This document shows positions 1 through 8,471 of a stretch of DNA of 64,000 bases, piece after piece. Source of the DNA: Elusimicrobiota bacterium (GTDB lineage Bacteria; Elusimicrobiota; Elusimicrobia; UBA1565); contig JACPXC010000019.1 in assembly GCA_016196755.1 (NCBI GenBank), forward strand, positions 90,032 through 154,031, written 5' to 3'. How positions within the stretch are numbered: the stretch's first letter is position 1; each line of letters begins with the position of its first letter. Both the position numbers and the translations under genes were made by a program. The notes below the pieces were generated by a model, which saw only the letters and a program-made list of their open reading frames with translations, was not told where the DNA came from and did no database searches.

Positions 1-719
1 GAGGCCCGCGGGTCCATGCCGAAGGCCGCATCGAGGTCGCGTCCCGCCCCGGCCTCGTCGCCGGTCTCGGAGGCCAGCTGACCACGCAGGGCGAAGGCCC
101 AGGCGCAGGACGGCTCGAGGCGCAGGGCCGCGTCGAGGGCCGAGCGCGCCTCGTCGGCCCGGCCCAGCGCGCGCAGGGTCTCGCCGCGCCAGGCATGGGC
201 GAGGTAGTGCTCGGGCTCGTGATGGACGGCGGCTTCGAGCTCCTTGAGCGCTTCGGCGTCGCGGTTAACCGCGCGCAGGGCCTTCGCGCGCACGATGCGG
301 GGCCAGGATTGCCGCGGGGCTCTTCTTATCGCCTCGGCTGCGGCTTTAAGAGCGGCGGGCAGGCGGCCGGAACAGCGCAGGGCCTCGGCTAACGCACCGG
401 GGCCGGCGGGCTCGGGACTGGATTCGGCGAGGGCCCGGGCGTCGGCGATGGCGCCGGGCCAGTCGCTCAAGCGCCGGCGGAGCTCGGCGCGGGCGCCCAG
501 GAAGCGCGGCGCGGCCGGCGAGAGCGTCAACGCCTGGTCGAGGTCGGCGAGGGCCCCGGGGAGATCGTTGAGCCGACGGCGGGCTTCCGCGCGCAAGGCC
601 CAGCAGTCGGGGGCCTGGGGACTCTCATCGACGGCGCGCGAGGCGGCGACCAGGGCCTCCTCGAAACGGCGCGCCTCGAGCGCGGCGCCGGCGGCCAGGA
701 TGGAGGCGGAGCCTTTCAT
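1..719 (-). CDS. Trp-containing TPR protein, C-terminus cut by window edge
   Basis: Translating the minus strand from the ATG at 719 gives an uninterrupted frame of 239 residues that leaves the window. It shows degenerate tetratricopeptide repeats of about 34 residues with the recurring pattern EAL..LD.AL.L.P..., and a late copy contains AHAWRGETLRALGR, the Trp-Gly style also seen in the three TPR proteins at 2.2-8.5 kb. TPR proteins are protein-interaction scaffolds; no catalytic domain is visible in this part. It starts 14 nt after the stop of the AbiEi-like gene, so it probably shares that transcript. The C-terminal part and true length are unknown. No signal peptide is visible, so a cytoplasmic scaffold is likely. 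Confidence 0.75.
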   Translation of the reverse strand, partial: MKGSASILAAGAALEARRFEEALVAASRAVDESPQAPDCWALRAEARRRLNDLPGALADLDQALTLSPAAPRFLGARAELRRRLSDWPGAIADARALAESSPEPAGPGALAEALRCSGRLPAALKAAAEAIRRAPRQSWPRIVRAKALRAVNRDAEALKELEAAVHHEPEHYLAHAWRGETLRALGRADEARSALDAALRLEPSCAWAFALRGQLASETGDEAGAGRDLDAAFGMDPRA

Positions 720-733
720 CGCCGATTCCCGGT

Positions 734-1342
734 TCAGAGCAGCCGCCGACGCCTGAGCCAGAGCGTCACCTTGGGGACCGCGAATCGGCGGGCGAAGCGG
801 CGCAGCAGAGCACGGTCGAGCGCCCAACCGTCCTCGCGCGCGGCGGGATACCCGATGGGTGAGCGCGGGACCCCGGCAAGATAGACGGTGTCGAGGAGGG
901 CCTTCTCGGGCAGAGCCAGGGGATAGACCGCCTTCTCGGTCCGGCGCGATTCGAATCCCCACATGAAACGCGTCGGCAGGTGATGGAAGGAGTAGTCCGC
1001 CAAGGGAGTCCCGAGGCGCAGGCTCGGCCCGGCGGTGGCGGCGAAGACGGTCCTTGGCGTCTCCTCGAGGACTCCGTGCGCGGAGAGGGCGCTGTAGAGC
1101 GAGACGTAAGCGGGCCAAGGGGCGCGCAGATAGGGCACCGGCTCGAAGGGATGCGGAGGAGCCGCCAGCAAGCTCGCCCACACGCCGCGCTTGAGCTGGG
1201 CGGCCAGCTCGAGGTCGCCGGCCCGCTTGAGGACCCGGGCCAGGGTGTGGGCCGGCAACGCCGTCTCGACCGCGGCGTCGCGGGTCAGGAACACCCGGCG
1301 GCGGCGCAGGTAGCCCAGAAGAGCCGCATCCGACGAGTTCAT
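734..1342 (-). CDS. AbiEi-like antitoxin/transcriptional regulator of a type IV toxin-antitoxin pair
   Basis: 202 aa. The N-terminal 60 residues look like a winged helix (LLGYLRRRRVFLTRDAA, then LARVLKRAGDLELA and a basic wing KRGVWAS), followed by the AbiEi-type middle region (PAYVSLYSALSAHGVLEE) and a C-terminal segment with ALPEKALLDTVYLAG. This is the standard layout of AbiEi family proteins, which repress their own operon and neutralise AbiEii. The ATG at 1342 overlaps the stop of the upstream AbiEii-like gene as ATGA. In most AbiE operons the antitoxin comes first, whereas here the toxin precedes it. Repression through the palindrome at 2117-2129 is inferred. Confidence 0.8.
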   Translation of the reverse strand: MNSSDAALLGYLRRRRVFLTRDAAVETALPAHTLARVLKRAGDLELAAQLKRGVWASLLAAPPHPFEPVPYLRAPWPAYVSLYSALSAHGVLEETPRTVFAATAGPSLRLGTPLADYSFHHLPTRFMWGFESRRTEKAVYPLALPEKALLDTVYLAGVPRSPIGYPAAREDGWALDRALLRRFARRFAVPKVTLWLRRRRLL

Positions 1343-2097
1343 GCGCGGACCGCCCGGAGATTCCTGCAGACGGACGCCTTGAGGCCCTCGAACGCGTCCC
1401 GCCCGTAGGCCCGCCGGGCCGGACTCTCGAGATAGGGCAGGACTTGGCCCTGGAAATCTCCCCAGGCGAAGCGCTCCGCCTTGGCGGCGGCGGCCTCGGC
1501 GGCGGCGGGGTCGGCGGCTACCGCGGCGGATGTCTCCGTCGGATTCCGGCTCCAGAGCAGGTCGAGGTCATAGAGGTCGCGGACGGCGTTCCGGCCCTCG
1601 GACGCCAAGGCCGCCGTCTTCTGGCGGGCCATCTCGGCAGCCCCGTAGTGCCTGGCCGCGAACTGGGTCACGCCGTAACGGTCGAGCAGTTGCGGAGCCG
1701 GGGCGCCGGACTCGGACCCGGGGACGTCCCGGCGCCGGCTGAACTCCAGCTTTGTCTGGACGGCCTCCCCCGCCAGCGCGAGCTCGACCTTCCAGCGCTG
1801 GGTGGTCTCCGTCTGCTTGGGCTTGGAGACGCGCTGGACCGCCAACCCCTCGCGCACGAGGTCCGCGCGCAGCGCGGCCGAACCCAGCACGGCGTCGATG
1901 CCTTTCTCCAGCGTGGCGCGCCGCACCCGGGGGTCGACGTCGAGGTCCATGTCCTCCGAGAGCCGGGCCGAGCCGTGGAAGAGCCGCAGGCAGACCCCTC
2001 CCTTGAGCGCCCAGGCGCGGCCGCTAAGGCGCCCAGAGAGATGGCGGAGTGCCACGAGATGGAAAAACTCCCGCGCGGAGAAGGGGTCGAACGCCAT
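1339..2097 (-). CDS. AbiEii/AbiGii-type nucleotidyltransferase toxin
   Basis: 252 aa from the ATG at 2097. Residues 32-53 carry the nucleotidyltransferase signature of the family: LKGGVCLRLF followed by the metal-binding SEDMDLD (Asp49, Asp51). The remainder is a helical domain containing EMARQKTAALASEGRNAVRDLYDL, typical of AbiEii, where a conserved Lys and Arg/Asp follow. AbiEii proteins transfer nucleotides to RNA and arrest growth. A TTG 24 nt upstream (2121) is in frame, but it lies between the -35 and -10 boxes of a near-perfect promoter, so the ATG is preferred. It is the first gene of the operon with the AbiEi-like antitoxin and perhaps the partial TPR gene. Confidence 0.85.
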   Translation of the reverse strand: MAFDPFSAREFFHLVALRHLSGRLSGRAWALKGGVCLRLFHGSARLSEDMDLDVDPRVRRATLEKGIDAVLGSAALRADLVREGLAVQRVSKPKQTETTQRWKVELALAGEAVQTKLEFSRRRDVPGSESGAPAPQLLDRYGVTQFAARHYGAAEMARQKTAALASEGRNAVRDLYDLDLLWSRNPTETSAAVAADPAAAEAAAAKAERFAWGDFQGQVLPYLESPARRAYGRDAFEGLKASVCRNLRAVRA

Positions 2098-2102
2098 TCT
2101 TA

Positions 2103-2131
2103 TATATAGGCTTAAAGACAATAATTGTCAA
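2103..2131 (-). promoter_or_regulatory. Sigma-70-like promoter with overlapping palindrome, upstream of the AbiE pair
   Basis: On the minus strand a perfect -35 TTGACA (plus-strand 2126-2131), a 17-nt spacer and -10 TATATA (2103-2108) lie just 5 nt before the ATG at 2097, so the mRNA would be nearly leaderless. A 13-bp palindrome GACAATAATTGTC (2117-2129) overlaps the -35 and spacer and is a good operator candidate for the AbiEi-like protein. The element sits in a clearly AT-rich patch. Confidence 0.75.
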
Positions 2132-2145
2132 TAACTCGATTTATT

Positions 2146-2175
2146 AAAAACGGCCAGGCCCGGTGCGGACCGGGC
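2146..2175 (-). terminator. Probable intrinsic terminator of the 21-kb operon
   Basis: Immediately after the TAA stop of the last TPR gene (minus strand) there is a perfect 7-bp stem GCCCGGT/ACCGGGC with a 4-nt loop (2158-2175). A short linker and a run of five T (minus strand, 2146-2150) follow. The T run starts 7 nt after the stem, a little further than ideal. Confidence 0.55.
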
Positions 2176-2176
2176 A

Positions 2177-4855
2177 TTACGACGCCAAGGCCTCCGCCAG
2201 CCGCCGCGCGTCGGCATACCCCGGGTCGAGGTTGAGCGCCTCGCGCAGGTCCGCCTTGGCCCCCGCCTTGTCGCCGCGCGCCGCGCGCAATTCGGCCCGC
2301 CACGCCCAGCTCCAGGCCGCGCGCGGGTCGAGCGCCAACGCCCGCGTCAGCGCCGCCTCCGCCTCTTTTTTTCGGCCCAAGAGCGCCAACGCCCCGCCGC
2401 TCAAGGCATGAGCCGGCGCGTACTCGGGCGCCTCGCGCGCCGCCAGACCGAGGAACTTCCGCGCCTCCTCGGCCTTCCCCGACCTGAGCAGCGCCTCGCC
2501 GAGCCAGCTCCGGGCCCAGCCGCGCAGCTCGCCGCGCGGCAAAAGCTCCAGCGCGCGGCGCAGCGCCTTCTCGGCCCCGGCCGCGTCGCCGGCGTCGCCT
2601 GCCGCCTGTCCCAGCCAAGCCCAGGCGCGTCCGTCGTGGGGACGGAGCTTCACGAAGCGCGCCAGCGCGTCCCGCGCGGCCGTCGCCTGCGACGGATGCT
2701 CGGTCCAGCGGTGCTTGGGGTCGCGCCGCGCCGCCGCGGCCAGGTCCTCGAAGGCGCCCGACAGGTCCCCCAAGTCGCGCCGCACCCGCGCGCGCTCGGC
2801 GAACGCCCAGGGATAGTTCTCCTGGAGCCGCACGGCCTCGTCCAGATCCATTCGTGAGCCTTTCAAGTCGCCGAGCGAGCGCCTGACCCCGCCGCGCCAG
2901 GCCCAGGCCCAGGAGTAGTCGGGGTCGAGCGCTAAAGAGCGGTCCAGGTCCGCCCGCGAGGCGGCAAGTCTCCCCAGGCGTCTGTTGATCTCCCCGCGCC
3001 AACCCCAAGCCCAGCCCAACAGCGGCCCACGGCGCAAGGCTTTCCCAAGATTGGCCAACCCTTCCTTCTTATAGCGGTACACCGCCTGCGCCCGCCCCAA
3101 GAGCGCGAGCGACCACGCCGCCCCGCCGGAGGCCTTGGCCGCGCGGCGCAGGTGCGCGATCGCGTCTTCATAACGCCGCTGTTTGCGCGAGAGCTCGCTG
3201 CGCGTGACGTGCACCCAGGCCCAATCGGCATCGGTACGCGCCGCGAAATCCAGGAGCTCCGAGGCGCGCGCGAAGTTCCCGCGCTTGCGCTCCACCTCGG
3301 CCAGCACGGTGACCGACCAGGCCACCGGCGCGCCGTTCTCGGCGGCCCAGGTCAGCTCGAGCGCCGCCTCATCCCAGCGCTTGAGCCGCCTCAAAGCCTC
3401 GCCGTACCAGGAACGCACCCAGGCCGACTTCGGCCCCAAGGCCAGGGCGCGGCCGTAAAGCAGGAACGCGGTCTCGAGGTGGGCCGGCGTGAAATCCGTC
3501 CAGGCCCGCGCCTCCAAGGCCAGCACCCAAGCCTCGCCGGCCAAAGCGTCGGAAGCTTTCGCTAGGACCTCGCGCGCCTCCGCGGCGCGCGAGAGGTCGC
3601 GCAGGGCTTCGCCGCGCCAGGCCAGGGCCGGCGAGTAACCCGGGTCGAGGGCCAGGGCACGCTCGAGCAGCGTCAACGCCTCGTCGGGCTTGCCGAGCTT
3701 GCGCGCCAGCTCCCCGCGCCAAGCCCAGACCTCGGCGCGCGCGTCGGGCCTGCGCGACGCCGCGGCCAGCGAGGCCTCGAGGCGCTTATGGGTGGCGACG
3801 TCGCCCAACGGCGCCCCGCTCCAGGCATAGATCCAGCCGCGCGCCGGGTCCACGCGCAGCGCCGCCGCGCGGGCCGGCTGCCACCACGGCTCGGACTCCA
3901 AAGGCCCCGCCAGATCGACCAAGCGGTCCCCGCCTTGGACCGCCGTAGGCCGTGGGGCCCGGTTGCCGGCCGCAAGCGATAGGGCCGCGCGCGCGGCGCG
4001 CGCCGGGTCCGTCCCCGCGCGGTCCTCGCAGTAGTCGGCGAAGCGCGGCGCCAAACGGCGGACTTCGTTCCAACCCGCTCGCCCGCAAAGGACGTTGATC
4101 ACGCCCGGCCAGGGCGACTCCGGCGAGACTTCGGCCAAGCGCGCGGCTAGGCGGAGCGCCTCGGCGCGCCGGCCGCGGGTCCAGGCCGCCTCGGCCGCTC
4201 CTGCCAGGGCCTCGGCGTCGCGCGGATCGAGCGCCAACGCGGCTTTGAAACCCGCCGCGGCTCCGCGCGCGTCGCCGCGCTTGAGACGGACCAGCGCCCT
4301 CCAACCTACCGCCCAAGGCTGAGAACCGAGGCTCCAATCCGTCTTCCCCTTGAACGCCTTATTAAGGAAAGCTTCCGCTTGGTCCAAGTCTCCAAGCCAC
4401 AGAGCCGCCTCGGCGCGCCAGGCCAGGGTCCAGGCGGCGTTGCCGGTCAACCGGGCCGCGTCCTCGAAGGCCGCAAAGGCCGTCCGGGTCTGCCCACGCC
4501 GGATGGCGGCCTCGGCCTGCCAACAGCGCAATTTCGCGGTCCAACCCTTCGCCCAACGCGCCGATGACGGCGCCAGGCGCGCCGCGCGCTCCAGCGCCGC
4601 GCGGCCCTCGTCCCAACGCTCGGCGGCATGCGCGGCAAGGCCGGCCAACGCCGCGGCGGCCGCGTCCTGCGGCCGGCGCCGGCGCAACGCCTCGAGCGCC
4701 CGCCACTCCGAGAGTCCCGCCCCCGGCAGGCGGCGGCGCTCCTCATATCCGAATCCGCGCCGCCAAGCTTCGTCCGGGTCCGACGAGAGAAGCACCCCCG
4801 CGGCGGCGACCGCCTCCTCGAACCGTCCCGCCGCCCTCAACTCAGCGACATTCAT
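2177..4855 (-). CDS. Large Trp-rich TPR protein (last gene of the HXS-type operon)
   Basis: 892 aa from the ATG at 4855, which overlaps the preceding stop as ATGA. Almost the whole length is TPR-like repeats of about 34 residues with the pattern (A/S)W.WRGE.LR.LGR..EA...L..AL.LDP, for example WGWRGEINRRLGR and WAWRGGVRRSLGD. The Trp/Gly positions match TPR consensus helix A, but the density of Trp is unusual. There is no signal peptide or catalytic motif. It is likely a cytoplasmic scaffold, possibly holding the enzymes or the precursor of the same operon together; this role is inference from co-transcription only. Three such genes in tandem look like products of duplication. Confidence 0.8.
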   Translation of the reverse strand: MNVAELRAAGRFEEAVAAAGVLLSSDPDEAWRRGFGYEERRRLPGAGLSEWRALEALRRRRPQDAAAAALAGLAAHAAERWDEGRAALERAARLAPSSARWAKGWTAKLRCWQAEAAIRRGQTRTAFAAFEDAARLTGNAAWTLAWRAEAALWLGDLDQAEAFLNKAFKGKTDWSLGSQPWAVGWRALVRLKRGDARGAAAGFKAALALDPRDAEALAGAAEAAWTRGRRAEALRLAARLAEVSPESPWPGVINVLCGRAGWNEVRRLAPRFADYCEDRAGTDPARAARAALSLAAGNRAPRPTAVQGGDRLVDLAGPLESEPWWQPARAAALRVDPARGWIYAWSGAPLGDVATHKRLEASLAAASRRPDARAEVWAWRGELARKLGKPDEALTLLERALALDPGYSPALAWRGEALRDLSRAAEAREVLAKASDALAGEAWVLALEARAWTDFTPAHLETAFLLYGRALALGPKSAWVRSWYGEALRRLKRWDEAALELTWAAENGAPVAWSVTVLAEVERKRGNFARASELLDFAARTDADWAWVHVTRSELSRKQRRYEDAIAHLRRAAKASGGAAWSLALLGRAQAVYRYKKEGLANLGKALRRGPLLGWAWGWRGEINRRLGRLAASRADLDRSLALDPDYSWAWAWRGGVRRSLGDLKGSRMDLDEAVRLQENYPWAFAERARVRRDLGDLSGAFEDLAAAARRDPKHRWTEHPSQATAARDALARFVKLRPHDGRAWAWLGQAAGDAGDAAGAEKALRRALELLPRGELRGWARSWLGEALLRSGKAEEARKFLGLAAREAPEYAPAHALSGGALALLGRKKEAEAALTRALALDPRAAWSWAWRAELRAARGDKAGAKADLREALNLDPGYADARRLAEALAS

Positions 4856-6273
4856 CGCAGAGCCTCTCCCGCCGCGGCAAGGTCGCGCGCCGAGACGTCG
4901 AAGTCGCGGCTGCCTATCGCGGCCAGCCCGCGGCCGAGACGGGCCAGACGATGGTTCGGCGAGACCGATAGCGCCCTGTCGTAGGCAGCGCGCGCCTCGG
5001 CGAGCCGCCCCAGGCGCCGCAGCGCCTCGCCGCTCCAAGCCCAGGCGTCCGCGAAGTTTCCGTCGAGCTCTTGCGCGCGCGAGAGCGCGGATAGCGCCCG
5101 GCGCGGTTCGCCCGCGGCCAAGAGCGCCTCGCCGTGCCAGGCGTGGAGCCAGGAGGCCGACGTCCCGGGGCCGGCGGCGCGCGCGAACGAGCGCGCGGCG
5201 GCCTTCGCATCGCCCGCCCGGCGTTGGAGGAGTCCTTTGATCGCCCAGGCGCGCGGGAAGGCGGGGTCGAGGCGGACCGCCGCCTCGGCGTCGGCGCACG
5301 CCTCGGCGATGCGGCCCAGGGCCAGAAGAGCCTCGGCGCGCCAGGCCAGCGCCCAAGCGTCGGAAGGACGGATCTCCAGGGCCCTGGTCAGGGCGGCCTC
5401 GGCGGACGCGTACTTACCAAGACGCAGAAACGCCTCGCCCTGCCAGGCCCAAGACCCAAGGCGCCCGAAGTCGCGCGCGGCCTCGGCGGCCTGACGGCGG
5501 TCGAACGCCGAGACGCGCCCCCCGCCCGGAGCGGCACCCAAGTCCCGGCGCGCCGAGCGGCGCAGGACGGCGTCGGCGCGGGCGGCGTCCCCGAGCCGAC
5601 GATACGCCTCCGCCAGGGCGCGCCAAGCCCAGGGGTAGTTCTTCTCGGCGGCAAGGAAGCGCTCGAGATCCTTGAGGGCCTCGCGCGGCCTCCCGACGGC
5701 CAGCCGCGCCCCGGCGCGCCATACGTAGGTCCAGACGTAAGCCGGGTCGAGAAGCGCCGCGGCGTCGAAGCGGCCCAGCGCCGGACGCGGACGGCCCGAG
5801 GCGCGCAGAGCCTCTCCCTGCCAGGCGCGGACCCAGCCGCAAGCCGGATCGAGCCTCGCCGCGCGCTCTAAGGCGACTAGCCCCGCCGCGCGGCGCCCGG
5901 AGTGGAACAACGCGCGACCCAGATACGCCGAGATCCATGAAGAGCCCGGCTCGAGGCGCGCGGCACGCGCAAGCTCGGCCAGCGCCTCGGTGTTGCGGGC
6001 CAGGGCGGGAAGCCGCAGTCCCTCGCCGCGTACAGCGCGCAGCCAGGCTTCAGGAAGCGACCCTTTGGACGAAAGCAGACGGTCGAGACGGGCGACCACG
6101 GCGCGCGCGTCTCCGCGCGCCGAAGCGCGGTCGACGGCGAGGTCTAGCCGCCAGGCCGCGTTGGGGTCGGAGCGCACCGCCGGGGCCAGCGCGGCGCGAG
6201 CGCCGGCCTCGTCTCCGCGCGCGAACGCGGCACGAGCCTTTCGCGCGGCCGCGCGGACCAGGCCGGGAGTCAC
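4852..6273 (-). CDS. Trp-rich TPR protein
   Basis: 473 aa starting with GTG at 6273 (GTGA overlap with the previous stop). It has about a dozen TPR-like units of the same type as its neighbours, such as WVRAWQGEALRASGR, WTYVWRAGARLAVGR and DAWALAWRAEALLALGR. No signal peptide, membrane segment or enzyme motif is seen. It is most similar in pattern to the flanking TPR proteins and presumably paralogous. The function is unknown beyond a probable protein-interaction role. Confidence 0.8.
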   Translation of the reverse strand: MTPGLVRAAARKARAAFARGDEAGARAALAPAVRSDPNAAWRLDLAVDRASARGDARAVVARLDRLLSSKGSLPEAWLRAVRGEGLRLPALARNTEALAELARAARLEPGSSWISAYLGRALFHSGRRAAGLVALERAARLDPACGWVRAWQGEALRASGRPRPALGRFDAAALLDPAYVWTYVWRAGARLAVGRPREALKDLERFLAAEKNYPWAWRALAEAYRRLGDAARADAVLRRSARRDLGAAPGGGRVSAFDRRQAAEAARDFGRLGSWAWQGEAFLRLGKYASAEAALTRALEIRPSDAWALAWRAEALLALGRIAEACADAEAAVRLDPAFPRAWAIKGLLQRRAGDAKAAARSFARAAGPGTSASWLHAWHGEALLAAGEPRRALSALSRAQELDGNFADAWAWSGEALRRLGRLAEARAAYDRALSVSPNHRLARLGRGLAAIGSRDFDVSARDLAAAGEALR

Positions 6274-8471
6274 TGCATCCCCCCGCCTGCCGCCGAGCTC
6301 AAGAGGCCGGGCGCCGCGCGCTCGAGCGCCTGGAAATCCGCCAACTGACCCGCGCGGTCGCCCTTCTCGCCGCGCGCCACGGCGCGCGAGAGCAGGGCCC
6401 AAGGCGAGGCCGGATCCAGAGCCAAGGCGCGGTCCAAGTCTTTTACGGAACCCAGGGCCCTGCCGCGCCAAGCGAGGAGGACGGCGTGATCAGAACCGAG
6501 GTCGGCCAGCGCCTCGCAGCGAGGATTGAGGCGAACCGCGGTCTTGAAATCCTCGAGCCCGTCGCGGACCCGGCCGAGCGAGCGTTTGACCTCGGCTCGG
6601 ACCGCATAGACCCAGGCCGTGCCGGGCTCGGCGGCGGCGGCCGCGTCGAGCGACGCCAGGGCCTCCCGCGCCCGCCCCGCACGGCGCAGGACCTCGCCGC
6701 GCCAGGCCAGCGCCTTGGCCGAGCCGGGCTCGAGCCGCAGCGCGGCGGAGAGCAGGGCCAAGGCGCGGCCGTAGGCCCCGCGCCCCGCCTCAGCTTTGGC
6801 GCCGACGACGAGCGGCCAGGCCCCGGCGCCGGGCAAGCGCGCCGCCTTGGCCGCGTCGCTCGACGAGCGACGGGCCTCCGATAAGGCGACCCAAGCGCCA
6901 GCGAACCGCGGGGCCAAGGCGACGGCGCGGACCGCGTCGGCGCGCGCCCCGCGCAGATCCCCCGACATGCGCCGCGCCTCAGAGCGCCACGCCCAAGCCT
7001 CGGCGCGCAAAGGAGCCGCGGCCAGCGCGGCGCCCAGCGCGCGCACGGCGCCGGCGTGGTCGCCGGCCGCGCGCAGGAGGGCGGCCTCGGCCAGGCGCGC
7101 TTCAGGGTCGCGCGGCGAGAGGTTTAGGGCGCGCTGCGCGTCCGCGCCGGCTTTCTCGGAGTCGCCGGCGGCCAGGCGCAGGCGCGCGCGCACCCCGTAG
7201 CCCGCGGCATGGTCGGGGTGGAGGCGCACGGCTTCGTCGGCGTCGCCCAGCGCTCCGGGCAAATCACCCAAGCGCCCGCGCGCTTCCGCGCGCCACAGCC
7301 AGGCGTCGGGATGGCGGCGCCCCAACCCCACGGCGCGGTCCAAGGCGGGCATAGCGCGGTCGGGGCGGCCGAGGTCGAGCTCTGCGCGTCCAAGCCACAG
7401 CCAGGCCTGCGAGCATTTAGGATCGAGGCGTCCCGCGGCCTTGAGGTCGCTTTGCGCCGCGGTGGGACGGCCGAGGCGCACGCGCGCCTCGCCGCGCCAG
7501 GCCAGCGCGAACGGGTTCCGGCGCAGGCGCAGGGCCGCGGTCAGACCGTGTTCGGCGGCACGGGTCTCGCCCAAGCGCAGAAGGACCTCGGCCTTCCAGA
7601 GCGTCGACAGCCAGCGCGGGAACGCGCCCTTGGCGGCGGCGGAGAAATCGCCCAGGGCCGCCCGGTATTCGCGGCGCAAGCGGCGGGCCCAGCCGCGCCA
7701 AGCCCGGGCCGGAGCCCCGCCGCCGGCGCGAAGGGCTGCGTCAAAGAGCGTCTCGAGACGCTGCGCCTCGGAGGGGTCGTCGGCGTCGAAGACCTGCAGG
7801 CGACCCGAGTCGTCTTCGGCTGCGCGCGTGAACTCGGCCAAACCCTCATCGAAGCGCCCCAGGGCGAGCAGGCATTTGCCGCGCTCTTGGCGGGCGAGCC
7901 CGTTCTCAGGAGAAAGCTCGAGAGCCCGCTCGAGGCGCGGCAGGGCCTCGGCCGGCCGGCCGAGCTGGCGCAGGGCCGCTCCCCACCAGGCATGGACCAA
8001 GGGGTCCTTCGGGTCGAGAGCCGCGGCCCGCGCGTAAGCCGCCGCCGCCTCCTCGCGCCGGCCGAGCTGGCGGCAGATCTCGCCGCGCCAAGAGTGAAGC
8101 CAAGCGGCATCGGGCTCGAGACGGCAGGCGCGCTCCAGATCCGACAGCGCCTCGGCCCCGCGTCCGAGGCCGAAGCGCGCGCGCGCGGCCAGGGCATGGG
8201 TCCAAGCGTCGCGTCCGCCGAGGCGCAGCGCGCGCTCGAAGTCGGCCAGCGCCTCCGCGTAGCGCCCCTGGTCGCGCCGGATCTCGCCGCGCCAGGCGTA
8301 GGGCCAGGCCCGGCGGGGCCAGCGCGCTAAGACCGAGGTCAGCGCGGCGGCGGCGCGCTCGTAGGCTTCCGGCCGCGCCCGACCGCCCCAGGCGTCGGCG
8401 CCCCAGGCCGCGCGCGGATCGCGTTTGAGCGCGGCCTCGATGCGGCGTACGCGCGCCTCAAGAGCGTTCAT
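6270..8471 (-). CDS. Trp-rich TPR protein
   Basis: 733 aa from the ATG at 8471 (ATGA overlap with the flavin oxidase gene). TPR-like repeats cover residues of about 45-720, with motifs WPYAWRGEIRRDQGRY, WLHSWRGEICRQLGRR and ALAWRGEVLRRAGRA. The N-terminal 40 residues are charged and precede the first repeat. No transmembrane or secretion signal is visible. It is translationally coupled to enzymes of a modification pathway, so a scaffold for that pathway is plausible but unproven. Confidence 0.8.
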   Translation of the reverse strand: MNALEARVRRIEAALKRDPRAAWGADAWGGRARPEAYERAAAALTSVLARWPRRAWPYAWRGEIRRDQGRYAEALADFERALRLGGRDAWTHALAARARFGLGRGAEALSDLERACRLEPDAAWLHSWRGEICRQLGRREEAAAAYARAAALDPKDPLVHAWWGAALRQLGRPAEALPRLERALELSPENGLARQERGKCLLALGRFDEGLAEFTRAAEDDSGRLQVFDADDPSEAQRLETLFDAALRAGGGAPARAWRGWARRLRREYRAALGDFSAAAKGAFPRWLSTLWKAEVLLRLGETRAAEHGLTAALRLRRNPFALAWRGEARVRLGRPTAAQSDLKAAGRLDPKCSQAWLWLGRAELDLGRPDRAMPALDRAVGLGRRHPDAWLWRAEARGRLGDLPGALGDADEAVRLHPDHAAGYGVRARLRLAAGDSEKAGADAQRALNLSPRDPEARLAEAALLRAAGDHAGAVRALGAALAAAPLRAEAWAWRSEARRMSGDLRGARADAVRAVALAPRFAGAWVALSEARRSSSDAAKAARLPGAGAWPLVVGAKAEAGRGAYGRALALLSAALRLEPGSAKALAWRGEVLRRAGRAREALASLDAAAAAEPGTAWVYAVRAEVKRSLGRVRDGLEDFKTAVRLNPRCEALADLGSDHAVLLAWRGRALGSVKDLDRALALDPASPWALLSRAVARGEKGDRAGQLADFQALERAAPGLLSSAAGGGMQ

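Noticed and set aside
244..756. Long open plus-strand frames across 0.2-9 kb
   Set aside because: They are low-complexity Arg/Ala/Gly-rich translations of the antisense strand of TPR genes; very high GC keeps all frames open. The minus-strand frames carry the real domain patterns.
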